DNA from: Boseongicola sp. SB0662_bin_57 | GTDB taxonomy: Bacteria; Pseudomonadota; Alphaproteobacteria; Rhodobacterales; Rhodobacteraceae | NCBI GenBank assembly: GCA_009839535.1 | Contig: VXPN01000453.1 | Span: forward strand, 1-25,194 | Length of the DNA: 25,194 bases | Direction: 5' to 3' | Shown here: one piece after another, positions 13,867-23,107 of the stretch | How the letters are laid out: each line of letters begins with the position of its first letter | How positions within the stretch are numbered: the stretch's first letter is position 1 | Program-made: the position numbers and the translations under genes | The notes under the pieces: model-generated | The model's database searches: none | Told to the model about the DNA's origin: nothing | Seen by the model: the letters and a program-made list of their open reading frames with translations, nothing else

Positions 13867-14694
13867 ATGTCAAGGAAAACTCCTCGCACGCCACAGGAGC
13901 CGCGGCAGCCGGACCTGTTTGAAGAACGGATTCCGGCACAGGGTTCAATCGAGTGCCATCCGCCCGTGCCTGAAGTCGAAGGGCTGGATGATCAGGAAAT
14001 CGTTGCACGGATTCCTTCGGCGAATGTGGCTCAAGTTCAGGCCTTGTGCGATCAGGTGCTGGAACGCGGCATCGGTGACGATGCCGTTCCTGCCCTCGAA
14101 GCCCTTTGGAAGCGGTTCTTCGGATTCGGCATCAACGGACCGTTGCGTGAGCAACGTTGTGCCCTCAATGCGTTGGCGAAGGTCGGAACCCCATTGTCCA
14201 GGCAGGCGCTTGCCAGGATCATTGATGCTCCGGACTTGATTGACGCGCTCCTGCCGCTCGCGCTGGAATGCGCGACGGAAGCAAATCTGGCGCTGTCCGG
14301 ACAAAGCGTCACGTGCTGGCTGGGAGACAGTCGGCCGGCAGTGCGAGAATGCGCGTTCGTGCTTGCCAGGAACTGCGCTCCGCCGGTGCCGAAGCACGAG
14401 CTGGAGATAGGTCTCTTGGACCCGGACGGATCGGTTCGGCGCGCTTGCCTGACAACGATGGGACAATTCGGTCATGAACGCGCAAAACCGGGATTGCTGG
14501 AAGAGCTGAAGAAAAATCCGACCAGTGAAGTCGTGACGGCACTGGCAGGCATTGTTGATGACGACATCATCACGCGACTCGGCCGTTGCGCCATGAAGCG
14601 CGGGCGCCTGAGAGAGCAGATCATCGAGGAACTCGAATGCAGCGGCGAACCCAAGGCCCTCAAACTCGTCGAAAGGCTCAAGGGCCTGAAATGA
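13867..14694 (+). CDS. HEAT-like helical-repeat protein
   Basis: The 275-aa protein is built of paired-helix repeats. After a Pro/charged N-terminus (RTPQEPRQPDLFEERIPAQG), helical pairs recur from about residue 50 to the end. The clearest are DSRPAVRECAFVLARN and DPDGSVRRACLTTMGQFGHE, typical HEAT units with an Asp-x-x-x-x-Val-Arg signature; a last one contains TSEVVTALAGIVDDDI. No enzyme domain is seen. Such proteins usually act as protein-protein scaffolds. The start is uncertain because no strong ribosome-binding site precedes the ATG. It is not obviously operonic with either neighbour. Confidence 0.65.
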   Translation: MSRKTPRTPQEPRQPDLFEERIPAQGSIECHPPVPEVEGLDDQEIVARIPSANVAQVQALCDQVLERGIGDDAVPALEALWKRFFGFGINGPLREQRCALNALAKVGTPLSRQALARIIDAPDLIDALLPLALECATEANLALSGQSVTCWLGDSRPAVRECAFVLARNCAPPVPKHELEIGLLDPDGSVRRACLTTMGQFGHERAKPGLLEELKKNPTSEVVTALAGIVDDDIITRLGRCAMKRGRLREQIIEELECSGEPKALKLVERLKGLK

Positions 14695-14839
14695 ACTGAT
14701 CTGCACGCCATCGTTTGCACTTCCCTGTCCTGTCGGATCCAGGGCGGCTGCTGTCGGTTGCGGACAGGACGAACGGCCGTATCCGCGCCGGTCACGTTCA
14801 GGCTTTGAAACTGCCTGCCAAATCGAGTGTCTTGCGTAC

Positions 14840-15946
14840 ATGATGGCCGCTCGATTCGTCCTTCTGATCCGGACTGCCGGAATTCTGGCCGTTGGCGGCA
14901 TTGGCGGTTCACTGGCCCATTGGATCGGGTTGCCGATGCCGTACCTTACCGGAAGCCTGGCTTTCGTCGCGGCCTTCACGATTTTCCGAACCAGGAAGGG
15001 AGCGCGCGAAGTGCCGTTCCCGCCATTGCTGCGCATGACTTTCGTCGCAGTGATCGGCACCATGATCGGCGCCACGTTCACGACGGATCTCCTGGCAGTC
15101 GTTCCGTCGCTGGGCCTTTCCATGATGGCGATGGTGTTGTTCGTTGTCATTGCGCTTGCCGGAAACTACGCGTTGTTCCGCAAGCTGGGTCGATATGACA
15201 GGACGACGGCCTTCTTTGCGGCGATGCCCGGCGGATTGGTCGAAGCCGTCTCTCTGGGCGAACAGGCTGGAGGGGACGTGCGGGTTCTCAGCGTTCAGCA
15301 CTTTGCCCGAATCGTGCTTGTCGTCATGATCGTGCCGCTGCTCTTCCTGCTCTGGACGGGCGAGACGGTTGGCAGCGCTTCCGGCCAGAGTTTCGAGCAG
15401 GACGCCTACAGGACTGTCGACATTTTCCTGATCCTGGTGCTGGCGGCAGCGGGAATGGTTCTTGGCCCGAGGCTTCGCCTGCCTGCCGCGCACATGGTTG
15501 GTCCGCTTGTTCTCAGTGCGGTCGCCCATGTTTCGGGACTGGTCGACCTCAGCAGCCCAGCCTGGCTCCTGAACCTGGCCCAGCTGGTTGTGGGGTCCGG
15601 GCTGGGCTCGACGTTCGCCGGATCGACAGGGCGCCAGTTGATCAGGGCATTCAGCCTGGGCGCGGCCTCGACTGTCTTGATGCTTGCGCTCGGCATCGGC
15701 TTTGCCATGACTCTTGCCGAGTTCATGCTGGTACCGGTCGACGCCCTGTTCATCAGCTTCGCGCCTGGTGGCGTGACGGAAATGGGCTTGATCGCGCTGA
15801 GCCTCGGCGTGAGTCCTGTCGTCGTGGCCTGCCATCATCTGTTCCGGATATTCATGACGGTCCTGGTTGCGGGAGCAATCGCGAGAAGGACCCGCAGGCA
15901 GGCGTCTGCCGTGCAGGGGGGAAGCGGCGACTCAATCGACCGGTGA
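14840..15946 (+). CDS. AbrB-family integral membrane protein
   Basis: The 368-aa inner-membrane protein belongs to the AbrB family (long annotated as ammonia monooxygenase-like, PF05145), a duplicated set of about ten membrane helices. Family marks include GGSLAHWIGLPMPYLTGSL (about 22-40), AAMPGGLVEAVSLGE (about 127-141) and its echo in the second half, FAPGGVTEMGLIALSLG (about 307-323), each after a hydrophobic repeat. The C-terminus is a short charged tail. The family is thought to be transport or regulatory related, but the substrate is unknown. Met14840 and Met14843 are equally possible starts. The gene appears intact. Confidence 0.85.
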   Translation: MMAARFVLLIRTAGILAVGGIGGSLAHWIGLPMPYLTGSLAFVAAFTIFRTRKGAREVPFPPLLRMTFVAVIGTMIGATFTTDLLAVVPSLGLSMMAMVLFVVIALAGNYALFRKLGRYDRTTAFFAAMPGGLVEAVSLGEQAGGDVRVLSVQHFARIVLVVMIVPLLFLLWTGETVGSASGQSFEQDAYRTVDIFLILVLAAAGMVLGPRLRLPAAHMVGPLVLSAVAHVSGLVDLSSPAWLLNLAQLVVGSGLGSTFAGSTGRQLIRAFSLGAASTVLMLALGIGFAMTLAEFMLVPVDALFISFAPGGVTEMGLIALSLGVSPVVVACHHLFRIFMTVLVAGAIARRTRRQASAVQGGSGDSIDR

Positions 15947-16306
15947 TCCTGGAAGCCGGTTGGAGCCGGCAAGCCATGGCACGCAATGCGCCCGGCGAAC
16001 ACCCCGAACCGGCGGCCTTCGAAATCAGTTCCCGTTGAAATTCTGGCGGCTCCTCGCCGTTCCTCATGGGGCAGCCGTTCCCGAACAATGCCTTGACCGG
16101 GCAGACCGGCTTCCATGACAGGCTGCCGACATTCCAGCCGTGACGGCGGTCGGCATCGAATGAAAGGCGCGGCGTCATGTTTGGCCCAATCTGGATCGAC
16201 ATATAGACATTGACTCACGGGCTTTCACAACATGTTGATTCTCTCTTGATCTTGTTCGTTCAATGTTCTATGTTTGGCGCATCGCAACCCTGTTCGGGGA
16301 GTCGAC
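15947..16306. other. 360-bp interval, mostly leader of the small repeat protein
   Basis: A minus-strand frame (15852-16202) beginning MSIQIGPNMTPRLSFDADRR looks protein-like for about 60 residues, then fades into the AbrB gene as a shadow; it has no clear ribosome-binding site. The right end holds the promoter at 16246-16274. Confidence 0.35.
16246..16274 (+). promoter_or_regulatory. promoter of the small tandem-repeat protein
   Basis: TTGATC (16246-16251) and TATGTT (16269-16274) are separated by 17 bp, 32 bp before the ATG, in an AT-richer stretch than its surroundings. Confidence 0.5.
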
Positions 16307-16651
16307 ATGACCATGCACCAGACCATCCGACCTGCAGAGCGACCGGACTATGCCAGCCTTCCTCCGCTTCGGCCCAGCGATCGACAGCTGCAATATGCCG
16401 GGAGAATTGCGGGCTCAGCCGGGATCACGCTGCCCAAGGACGTGCAACTGGACCGCGCCAGCCTTTCGCGCTGGATCGAGGCAAACCGGCATCGCATGGC
16501 GCGTTCGAAATGCGTCGCGGACAATCTTCCGACCGCAAGGCAGATCGCATGGGCCGAGCGCATCGCACGTGGCCGAAGGCGCAGCATTCCGGAAGAATGT
16601 TACAAGAGCCGTGAACTGCTCGCGAAGTGGATTGACGCCAACGGTTGGTGA
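16307..16651 (+). CDS. small protein with two tandem helical repeats (114 aa)
   Basis: The ATG at 16307 has GGGGAG upstream and is preferred to the ATG 33 nt earlier. The product carries two copies of a short module: SDRQLQYAGRIAGSAGITLP followed by ...LSRWIEAN (about 23-59), and TARQIAWAERIARGRRRSIP followed by ...LLAKWIDAN (about 76-113). Similar modules (Q-x-x-x-A-x-x-I-A ... W-I-D-x-N) occur singly or in tandem in small proteins and at the C-termini of some DNA topoisomerases in mobile DNA. DNA binding is possible but not shown here. It has its own promoter and no obvious operon partner. Confidence 0.65.
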   Translation: MTMHQTIRPAERPDYASLPPLRPSDRQLQYAGRIAGSAGITLPKDVQLDRASLSRWIEANRHRMARSKCVADNLPTARQIAWAERIARGRRRSIPEECYKSRELLAKWIDANGW

Positions 16652-17394
16652 TGGCGAAGCCGCACAGCTGAAGATTGCGGTTCGTGTCAATGGCAAACGA
16701 CATTGTTGAACTCAACATCGTGCCGGACCATGTTCACCCGTTCGTTGAGAGCGGCCCGGCGCCCTGCGTGGCAGAGATCGTCAACCGGCTGAAGGCCGGT
16801 CGAGCAGGGCTTTCCGGCAGGACTTCCCGACATCGGGTCCCGGCTGCCCGCGCCGTGGTCGCGCAGCCGCTACGCAGGCACGGCTTCGGGACCCGGGCCT
16901 TGCCGACCGGGTCGATGCCGGCCGCAGCTTCCCCAATTCCATGGTGGATTGCGTCGTGCCCGCAACGGGACCTGCCGAGATTGCGCTGGCACGGACGTTC
17001 GGCATGAAGATCGGGAGTCTCAACGCGGGCCATCAGGTGCCGGTGAATGCAGGTGAGCTGCCGTCGGTCAGCACGATGGCCGAAAAGACGGCGCATCCCC
17101 GGCTCTCGGCCCCGTTTCGCAAGTTTCGGCACGAGGGCATTGCGCCCTGCGTGGCGCCGGCGCCCGGCATGACGCCATGCGCATGGATTGCCTTGATCAA
17201 GACACGTTTCTTGAAACCGGCGATCCAGGACACGAAGCGCCGTGCCGCCTTTGACGGCCAGGCGCGGCATGCCGGGTTTGTCGAAGCCTTTGAGGGGCGG
17301 CTTGGCGTGATCCGGTCGGAGGGCGCGGCAACAGCGCTAGACAAATGCTTGCGCGGCGGGTGAAAAGGCACGGTTCGTTTCGGGAGACTCCATC
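16652..17394. other. 743-bp interval with an insertion-sequence remnant
   Basis: Apart from the TnpA remnant at 16690-16890, a plus-strand frame (16941-17363, 140 aa) stays open with some protein-like stretches, such as ARTFGMKIGSLNAGHQVPV, but has no recognisable domain or ribosome-binding site. I do not call it. The right end is the leader of the sugar kinase gene. Confidence 0.4.
16690..16890 (+). pseudogene. IS200/IS605-type TnpA transposase remnant
   Basis: One frame reads VELNIVPDHVHPFVES...EIVNRLKAG, which matches the core of HUH-type TnpA (the DHVH would be the HUH histidines). Other frames then supply SSRAFRQDFP and, after a further shift, GSRLPAPWSRSRYAG, which continue the same family pattern (usually RLPTLWSRSY). 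At least two frameshifts and missing ends, including the catalytic Tyr helix, show a dead fragment. No IS ends are visible. Confidence 0.65.
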
Positions 17395-18324
17395 ATGATT
17401 CTGTGCTGTGGCGAATCGCTTATTGACATGCTTCCGTCGGAAACGGCTGACGGACAATCCTGCTTCGTGCCCCACCCGGGCGGCGCCGTCTTCAACACCG
17501 CGATCGCCCTGGGCCGTCTGGGCGTCGATGCGGCCTTGCTGACCGGGCTTTCGTCAGACCTGTTTGGTGTGCAGCTCCGCCAGGCCCTGAATGGCAGCCA
17601 TGTCGACACCAAGTATGCGGTTTCAACCGACCGTCCGACAACCCTGGCCTTTGTGGCGCTGCAGGACGGCCAGGCGTCCTACAGTTTCTTTGACGAGAAT
17701 TCGGCCCTGCGCATGTTGAGCAACGAGGAGATTCCGGCGCTTGATCCCGAGATCGGTTGCCTGTTCTTCGGCGGGATCAGCCTTGCCAGCGAACCCTGCG
17801 CCGACACGTTCGCCAGCCTTCTGGCGCGCGAAGGCGAGACCCGGCTGGCAATGCTCGATCCGAACATCCGGCCCTCCTTCATCGCGGATGAAGGCCGGTT
17901 TCGTGGTCGCATCAAGCGCATGATGGAAACGTGCGACATCGTGAAAGTCTCCGACGAGGACCTGGATTGGCTTGTGCGTCGACCTCTCACGCTTCGGGAA
18001 AAGCTCCATTCCATTCTCGAGCTTGGCCCGTCGCTAGCCGTGGTCACTCGGGGAAGTGCGGGCACGATTGCCATGTCGTCTTCCGGCATCGATGTCGAGA
18101 CTCCGGCAGTCAAGGCCGAAGTCGTGGATACAGTTGGCGCTGGCGACACCTTCAACGCCGGATTCCTTGCAGGACTTTTCCGCCAGAACAAGCTGTCGCG
18201 GGTCGGCATCACGGAACTGTCCGGTGCCGAACTGGAATCTGCGCTTGGTCTGGGAAGTGCCGCCGCGGCGGTGACAGTGTCCAGGGCGGGGGCCAACCCG
18301 CCTTGGGAAAGGGAACTGGTGTAG
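17395..18324 (+). CDS. PfkB-family sugar kinase (fructokinase-like)
   Basis: The 309-aa ribokinase/PfkB enzyme transfers phosphate from ATP to a sugar. It starts MILCCGESLIDML, with GGGAG upstream. The N-terminal sugar-binding motif is PGGAVFNTAIALGRLG (28-43). The C-terminal PfkB signature is DTVGAGDTFNAGFLAG (245-260), with catalytic Asp251 and the anion hole GAGD. Fructokinases (fructose to fructose-6-phosphate) have this length and opening; 2-keto-3-deoxygluconate or adenosine kinase activity cannot be excluded. It precedes the glycogen genes by 118 bp on the same strand. It could feed hexose phosphate toward them, though an independent promoter may exist. Confidence 0.85.
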   Translation: MILCCGESLIDMLPSETADGQSCFVPHPGGAVFNTAIALGRLGVDAALLTGLSSDLFGVQLRQALNGSHVDTKYAVSTDRPTTLAFVALQDGQASYSFFDENSALRMLSNEEIPALDPEIGCLFFGGISLASEPCADTFASLLAREGETRLAMLDPNIRPSFIADEGRFRGRIKRMMETCDIVKVSDEDLDWLVRRPLTLREKLHSILELGPSLAVVTRGSAGTIAMSSSGIDVETPAVKAEVVDTVGAGDTFNAGFLAGLFRQNKLSRVGITELSGAELESALGLGSAAAAVTVSRAGANPPWERELV

Positions 18325-18442
18325 CCGCGCACAAGTCGGCTATGCAGGTGGGCCAATGGCCGCAGAGCGAATGACCGCGGTACAGATGGGCGTCGGACTC
18401 GACCGCCGATTTGAACCGCCATTGACAAGCAAGACGAGTGCC

Positions 18443-20851
18443 ATGCCGAAAGACAGCTTCAACATTGCGGACGCGGAATCCTTCCGCAACCGGATTGCCC
18501 GGCACCTTCGGACATCCCTGGGAAAGGACCCCGAACACGCCACGCTTTACGATTGGCGAATGGCGCTGTCATTGACGTTGCGCGACCTGGTCGTGGAACC
18601 CTGGTTTGCCTCGACCCGAAAGACCTACAAGGCCAAGGCCAAGCGCGTCTGCTATCTGTCAATGGAGTTTCTGGTTGGTCGATTGATCGAGGACGTGACC
18701 GTGAACCTTGGCGTCGAAACGGTGGCGCGCGAGGCGATGGAGGCGCTGGGTCAGGACTATTCCACCGTGGTGGCCGACGAACCGGACGCCGCGCTTGGAA
18801 ACGGCGGGCTGGGCCGGCTTGCGGCGTGTTTCATGGACAGCCTCGCATCGTTGGCGATCCCTGCCTACGGCTATGGCATCCGCTACGAACAGGGCCTGTT
18901 CGAGCAGCATTTCGACAACGGCGCGCAGGTGGAGACCGCCGAGACCTGGCTGGTTCAGCGCCATGCCTGGGAATTTGAGCGTCCGGAAGTGTCCTGCCCG
19001 ATCCATTTCGGCGGCAGCGTTTCGGAGAGTGGCGGCAAGGCGATCTGGCGTCCGGAAGAAACCATCACCGCCATGGCCTATGACACGCCGGTGGTCGGCT
19101 GGAAGGGGAAATGGGCCAACACCTTGCGGCTTTGGGCGGCCAAGCCCACGAAGCTCTTTGATCTCGAGAGCTTCAACCGCGGCGACTACTTGGCCGCCAA
19201 CGCACCAGAAAGTCTCGCGCGGACGATTTCGCGTGTTCTCTATCCGGATGACACGACGGACTTGGGCAAGGAACTGCGGTTCAAGCAGGAGTATTTCTTC
19301 ACGTCTGCATCAATTCAGGACATTCTTCGCCGATTGCTCTCGGAAGGCCATTCTCTCGAGAATCTTGCGGAACACGTGGCGATACAGCTCAATGACACAC
19401 ACCCCGCGATCGCGGGTCCGGAACTCATCCGCCTGCTCGTCGACGAACATGGCATGGAGAAGCGCCTTGCCGTCGAGACGGCGCGCGCGTGCCTGGCCTT
19501 CACCAATCACACGCTTCTGCCCGAGGCGCTGGAGCGGTGGTCAGAGGGCCTGTTTGCACGGATTCTGCCGCGTCACTTCGAGATAGTCCGGTTCATTCAG
19601 GAAGATCACATGCGCCGCAGCGGCAGCGACGTCCGCGTCATCGAGAATGGCGAGGTGAGAATGGGTGAACTGGCCTTCGTGATGGCGCATCGGGTGAATG
19701 GCGTGTCTGCACTTCACTCGGCCCTGGTCAGGCAGACGGTTTTCGCGGAGCTGCACGACGCCTATCCCGAACGCATCATCAACCAGACCAACGGCATCAC
19801 GCCGCGACGCTGGCTCTACTCCTGCAATGCGCCGCTGCGCGACCTGATTGACGAGACTATCGGGACCGGCTGGGCGGATGATCTCCAGCGACTGTCCGAA
19901 CTGCGCGCGAATGCGGAGGACGCCGGGTTTCAGGACAGGTTCCGCGCCGCAAAGAGGCAAAACAAGATGCGCCTCGCAAAGTGGTTGAAGGGCCGCGACG
20001 GCGTGTCGATCGATCCGGACGCCATGTTCGATGTTCAGATCAAGCGGATCCACGAATACAAGCGCCAGCTCATGAACATACTGGAGACCATCGCGCTTTG
20101 GAACGAGATCAAGGACGCGCCCAACGGCGACTGGACGCCGCGCGTCAAGCTGTTCGGAGGAAAGGCGGCTCCTGGCTATGTCATGGCCAAGTCGATCATC
20201 CATCTCGTCAATGACGTGGCGGCCACGATCAACGGCGACAAGGCCACCCGCGACCTGCTGCAGGTCGTCTATCCCGCGAACTACAACGTCTCGATGGCGG
20301 AACTCCTGATTCCCGCCTCCGACCTGTCCGAGCAAATATCGACGGCAGGGATGGAGGCGTCGGGAACGGGAAACATGAAGCTGTCGCTGAACGGCAGCCT
20401 GACGATTGGCACGCTGGACGGTGCAAATGTCGAAATTCGTGAGCATGTTGGTGCCGAGAACTTCTTTCTGTTCGGTCTTGCTGCAGAGGAGGTCATGGAG
20501 CGCCGGACGATGGCGGGGTTTGCGCGCGAGGCAATCAATGCCAGCCCGCGCCTCAAACGCGTGCTCGACCAGGTGGCCTCCGGGGCGTTTTCCGGGGGCG
20601 ACACGGAGCGCTACCGGGATCTGCTGCAGAACCTCTTTGACCACGACCACTTTTTGGTGACCTGCGACTTCGACAGCTATTTCGAAACCCAGCGCATGGT
20701 CGACGTCGTCTACAAGGACACAGGCAACTGGACCAGAACGGCTGCGCTGAACACTGCGGGCATGGGCTGGTTCTCGTCCGACCGAACGGTACGGGGGTAC
20801 GCAAGGGATGTCTGGGGCGTGCCTTCGCTGACGCGAAACGCTGCCGGATGA
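18443..20851 (+). CDS. glgP: glycogen phosphorylase
   Basis: The 802-aa enzyme removes terminal glucose from glycogen as glucose-1-phosphate, using pyridoxal phosphate. The pyridoxal-binding lysine is Lys646 in GTGNMK. Other marks are YLSMEFLVGR, ALGNGGLGRLAACFMDS and VFDVQIKRIHEYKRQ-type (here MFDVQIKRIHEYKRQ). Length is normal and the gene is intact. The frame is open to 18356, but the ATG at 18443 gives the standard N-terminus (about 30 residues before RHLRTSLGKDPEHATLYDW). No strong ribosome-binding site decides it, so starts at 18356 or 18371 remain possible. It heads the glgP-B-C-A cluster and recycles the polymer made by the downstream genes. Confidence 0.95.
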   Translation: MPKDSFNIADAESFRNRIARHLRTSLGKDPEHATLYDWRMALSLTLRDLVVEPWFASTRKTYKAKAKRVCYLSMEFLVGRLIEDVTVNLGVETVAREAMEALGQDYSTVVADEPDAALGNGGLGRLAACFMDSLASLAIPAYGYGIRYEQGLFEQHFDNGAQVETAETWLVQRHAWEFERPEVSCPIHFGGSVSESGGKAIWRPEETITAMAYDTPVVGWKGKWANTLRLWAAKPTKLFDLESFNRGDYLAANAPESLARTISRVLYPDDTTDLGKELRFKQEYFFTSASIQDILRRLLSEGHSLENLAEHVAIQLNDTHPAIAGPELIRLLVDEHGMEKRLAVETARACLAFTNHTLLPEALERWSEGLFARILPRHFEIVRFIQEDHMRRSGSDVRVIENGEVRMGELAFVMAHRVNGVSALHSALVRQTVFAELHDAYPERIINQTNGITPRRWLYSCNAPLRDLIDETIGTGWADDLQRLSELRANAEDAGFQDRFRAAKRQNKMRLAKWLKGRDGVSIDPDAMFDVQIKRIHEYKRQLMNILETIALWNEIKDAPNGDWTPRVKLFGGKAAPGYVMAKSIIHLVNDVAATINGDKATRDLLQVVYPANYNVSMAELLIPASDLSEQISTAGMEASGTGNMKLSLNGSLTIGTLDGANVEIREHVGAENFFLFGLAAEEVMERRTMAGFAREAINASPRLKRVLDQVASGAFSGGDTERYRDLLQNLFDHDHFLVTCDFDSYFETQRMVDVVYKDTGNWTRTAALNTAGMGWFSSDRTVRGYARDVWGVPSLTRNAAG

Positions 20852-20875
20852 GGTCTCCGAACAGGGCTTGATGAC

Positions 20876-23074
20876 ATGATGCCACCTGATGACGCCCGGA
20901 AGATCGCCACGGGCACGCATGCGGACCCGTTTTCGGTGCTGGGCCCGCACGCCGTTGACGGTGGGCAGACGATCCGGGTCTTCATGCCCGGCGCGACCGG
21001 GGTCGAAGTGCTCGACGCACGCACCAAGCGCCGGGTCGTGACCCTGAAGCAGATGCCTGCCGTACGGGATGTCTTCGTTGGCCAGGCTGCCCGACGCAAG
21101 GAGCCGTTCGCCTATCTTCTGCGCATCACCAAGGGTGAGCGCCAATCCGTCGTCGAGGATCCGTACAGGTACGGGCCGGTTCTTGGCGCCCTGGACGAGC
21201 ACCTGATTGGCGAGGGTGCACATCTGAACCTTTGGAACGCGCTTGGCGCCCATGTCATGCAGCATGAAGGCGCAGACGGCACGCATTTCGCGGTCTGGGC
21301 GCCAAATGCGCGTCGCGTATCGGTCGCGGGAGACTTCAACGATTGGGACGGTCGGGTCCATGCAATGCGTCGACGGGGACAGACCGGAGTCTGGGAGATC
21401 TTCCTTCCCGGTGTCGGAGAGGGCGAGACCTACAAGTACGAATTGCTCGGGCCGGATGGTCAGATCTTGCCGCAAAAGGCCGATCCATTCGGATTCGGCG
21501 CCGAGCACCCGCCCGGGACCGCGTCCGTGGTGCGGCGCCTGGACGGTCATGCGTGGACGGACGAGGCGTGGATTTCGACGCGCGTGGCGCGGCATCGCAT
21601 CGACCAGCCGATTTCGATCTACGAGGTCCATCTGGGGTCGTGGTGGCGCGATTCGGAGGAAGGCAACCGGCCCTTGTCATATGTGGAACACGCGACCCGG
21701 CTTGTGGACTATGCCAAGGACATGGGCTTCACGCATGTTGAGCTGATGCCGGTTTCGGAGTTTCCGTTTGACGGTTCCTGGGGCTATCAGCCGATTGGCC
21801 TCTATTCGCCGACGACACGATACGGAACGCCGGACGAGTTCCGGCACCTTGTCCAGGCCTGCCACGCGGCGGAGCTTGGCCTCGTTCTGGACTGGGTTCC
21901 GGGCCACTTTCCCGAGGACAAGCACGGCCTGGGTCGGTTCGACGGCACGTCGCTCTACGAGCACGAGGATCGCCGAGAGGGCTTTCACCCTGACTGGAAC
22001 ACGCTCGTCTACAACTATGGCCGGCGTGAAGTGTCGAACTACCTCGTCGCCAACGCGCTCTACTGGCTAAAGGAGCATCACGTGGATGGCCTGCGTGTCG
22101 ATGCGGTGGCGTCGATGCTCTATCGTGACTACTCGCGCAAAGAGGGCGAATGGATCCCGAACAAGGATGGCGGCCGCGAAAACCTGGAAGCCATCTCCTT
22201 TTTGCAACGGACCAATGCCGTCGCCTACGGCGACGTGCCCGGAATCATGATGGTCGCCGAGGAAAGCACGGCCTTCCCGGGCGTCTGCGGCCCGGTGGAC
22301 CAGGGCGGGCTCGGCTTCGGGTTCAAGTGGAACATGGGCTGGATGAATGACACGCTGTCTTACATGAGCGAGGATCCGGTTCACCGAAGGCACCACCATC
22401 ACAAGATGACATTCGGGATCGACTATGCCTTCTCGGAGAACTTCATCTTGCCGATCAGCCACGACGAGGTTGTCCATGGCAAAGGGTCGATGCTCGACAA
22501 GATGTCCGGCGAAGGGCTCGACAAGTTTGCCAACCTGCGCGCCTATTACGGCTTCATGTGGGGTCATCCGGGCAAGAAGCTGCTCTTCATGGGCTGCGAG
22601 TTCGCGCAGGGACGGGAGTGGAACCACGACGCTTCGCTCGACTGGCATCTTCTCGACAACGACCTGCATGTCGGCGTGCAGAACCTGGTTCGGGATCTGA
22701 ACGGGCTCTACCGGCGCACGCCGAGCCTCCATCAGCTCGATTGCAGGTCTGAGGGGTTTCAGTGGGTCGAGGCAGGTGCGGCCGATGAATCGGTCCTTGC
22801 CTGGATCCGACGCGGAGAGGACGGAAACGCTCCTGTGCTGGTGGTCTGCAATTTCACTCCGGTGGAACGGCAGGCCCGGCGCATCGGCGTTCCGGTGCCG
22901 GGCCGCTGGGTCGAACGCTTGAACACCGACGCAGAGGTCTACGGGGGTGGCGGGCGAGGCAACCTGGGCGGCGTTGACAGTGAAGCGATTGCAGCATCAG
23001 GATGCGAGCATTCCTTGTGCCTGACCCTGCCGCCGCTATCCACGCTGATTTTCGAACTGGAGGGCGGTTCCTGA
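20876..23074 (+). CDS. glgB: 1,4-alpha-glucan (glycogen) branching enzyme
   Basis: The 732-aa enzyme cuts alpha-1,4 chains and rejoins them as alpha-1,6 branches. It starts 24 bp after glgP. An N-terminal beta domain (about 1-110) is followed by a CBM48 (about 115-210, WAPNARRVSVAGDFNDWDG), the GH13 barrel (about 245-600) and a C-terminal beta domain. The catalytic nucleophile Asp409 (DGLRVDAV) and acid/base Glu462 (MVAEEST) correspond to the known E. coli residues with a uniform +4 offset; SHDEVVHGKGS is also present. It is full-length and intact. Two adjacent ATGs (20876, 20879) are equally likely starts. Confidence 0.96.
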   Translation: MMPPDDARKIATGTHADPFSVLGPHAVDGGQTIRVFMPGATGVEVLDARTKRRVVTLKQMPAVRDVFVGQAARRKEPFAYLLRITKGERQSVVEDPYRYGPVLGALDEHLIGEGAHLNLWNALGAHVMQHEGADGTHFAVWAPNARRVSVAGDFNDWDGRVHAMRRRGQTGVWEIFLPGVGEGETYKYELLGPDGQILPQKADPFGFGAEHPPGTASVVRRLDGHAWTDEAWISTRVARHRIDQPISIYEVHLGSWWRDSEEGNRPLSYVEHATRLVDYAKDMGFTHVELMPVSEFPFDGSWGYQPIGLYSPTTRYGTPDEFRHLVQACHAAELGLVLDWVPGHFPEDKHGLGRFDGTSLYEHEDRREGFHPDWNTLVYNYGRREVSNYLVANALYWLKEHHVDGLRVDAVASMLYRDYSRKEGEWIPNKDGGRENLEAISFLQRTNAVAYGDVPGIMMVAEESTAFPGVCGPVDQGGLGFGFKWNMGWMNDTLSYMSEDPVHRRHHHHKMTFGIDYAFSENFILPISHDEVVHGKGSMLDKMSGEGLDKFANLRAYYGFMWGHPGKKLLFMGCEFAQGREWNHDASLDWHLLDNDLHVGVQNLVRDLNGLYRRTPSLHQLDCRSEGFQWVEAGAADESVLAWIRRGEDGNAPVLVVCNFTPVERQARRIGVPVPGRWVERLNTDAEVYGGGGRGNLGGVDSEAIAASGCEHSLCLTLPPLSTLIFELEGGS

Positions 23075-23107
23075 AGAGACGTGTCCAATTCAGAAGGAGG
23101 GAATGGG

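Noticed and set aside
14909..15838. Minus-strand open frame (309 aa) rich in His, Gln, Arg and Asp
   Set aside because: It is the mirror of the hydrophobic AbrB gene, which is the real coding strand.
16941..17363. 140-aa plus-strand frame as a TnpB or other gene
   Set aside because: No TnpB zinc-ribbon or catalytic motif and no ribosome-binding site; left as unexplained open frame.
19541..21631. Long minus-strand open frame (696 aa)
   Set aside because: It is antisense to glgP and glgB, both of which show full family motifs; no motif of its own.
23081..23107. GTG start for glgC
   Set aside because: The ATG at 23108 has a strong AGAAGGAGG site and gives the usual N-terminal length.
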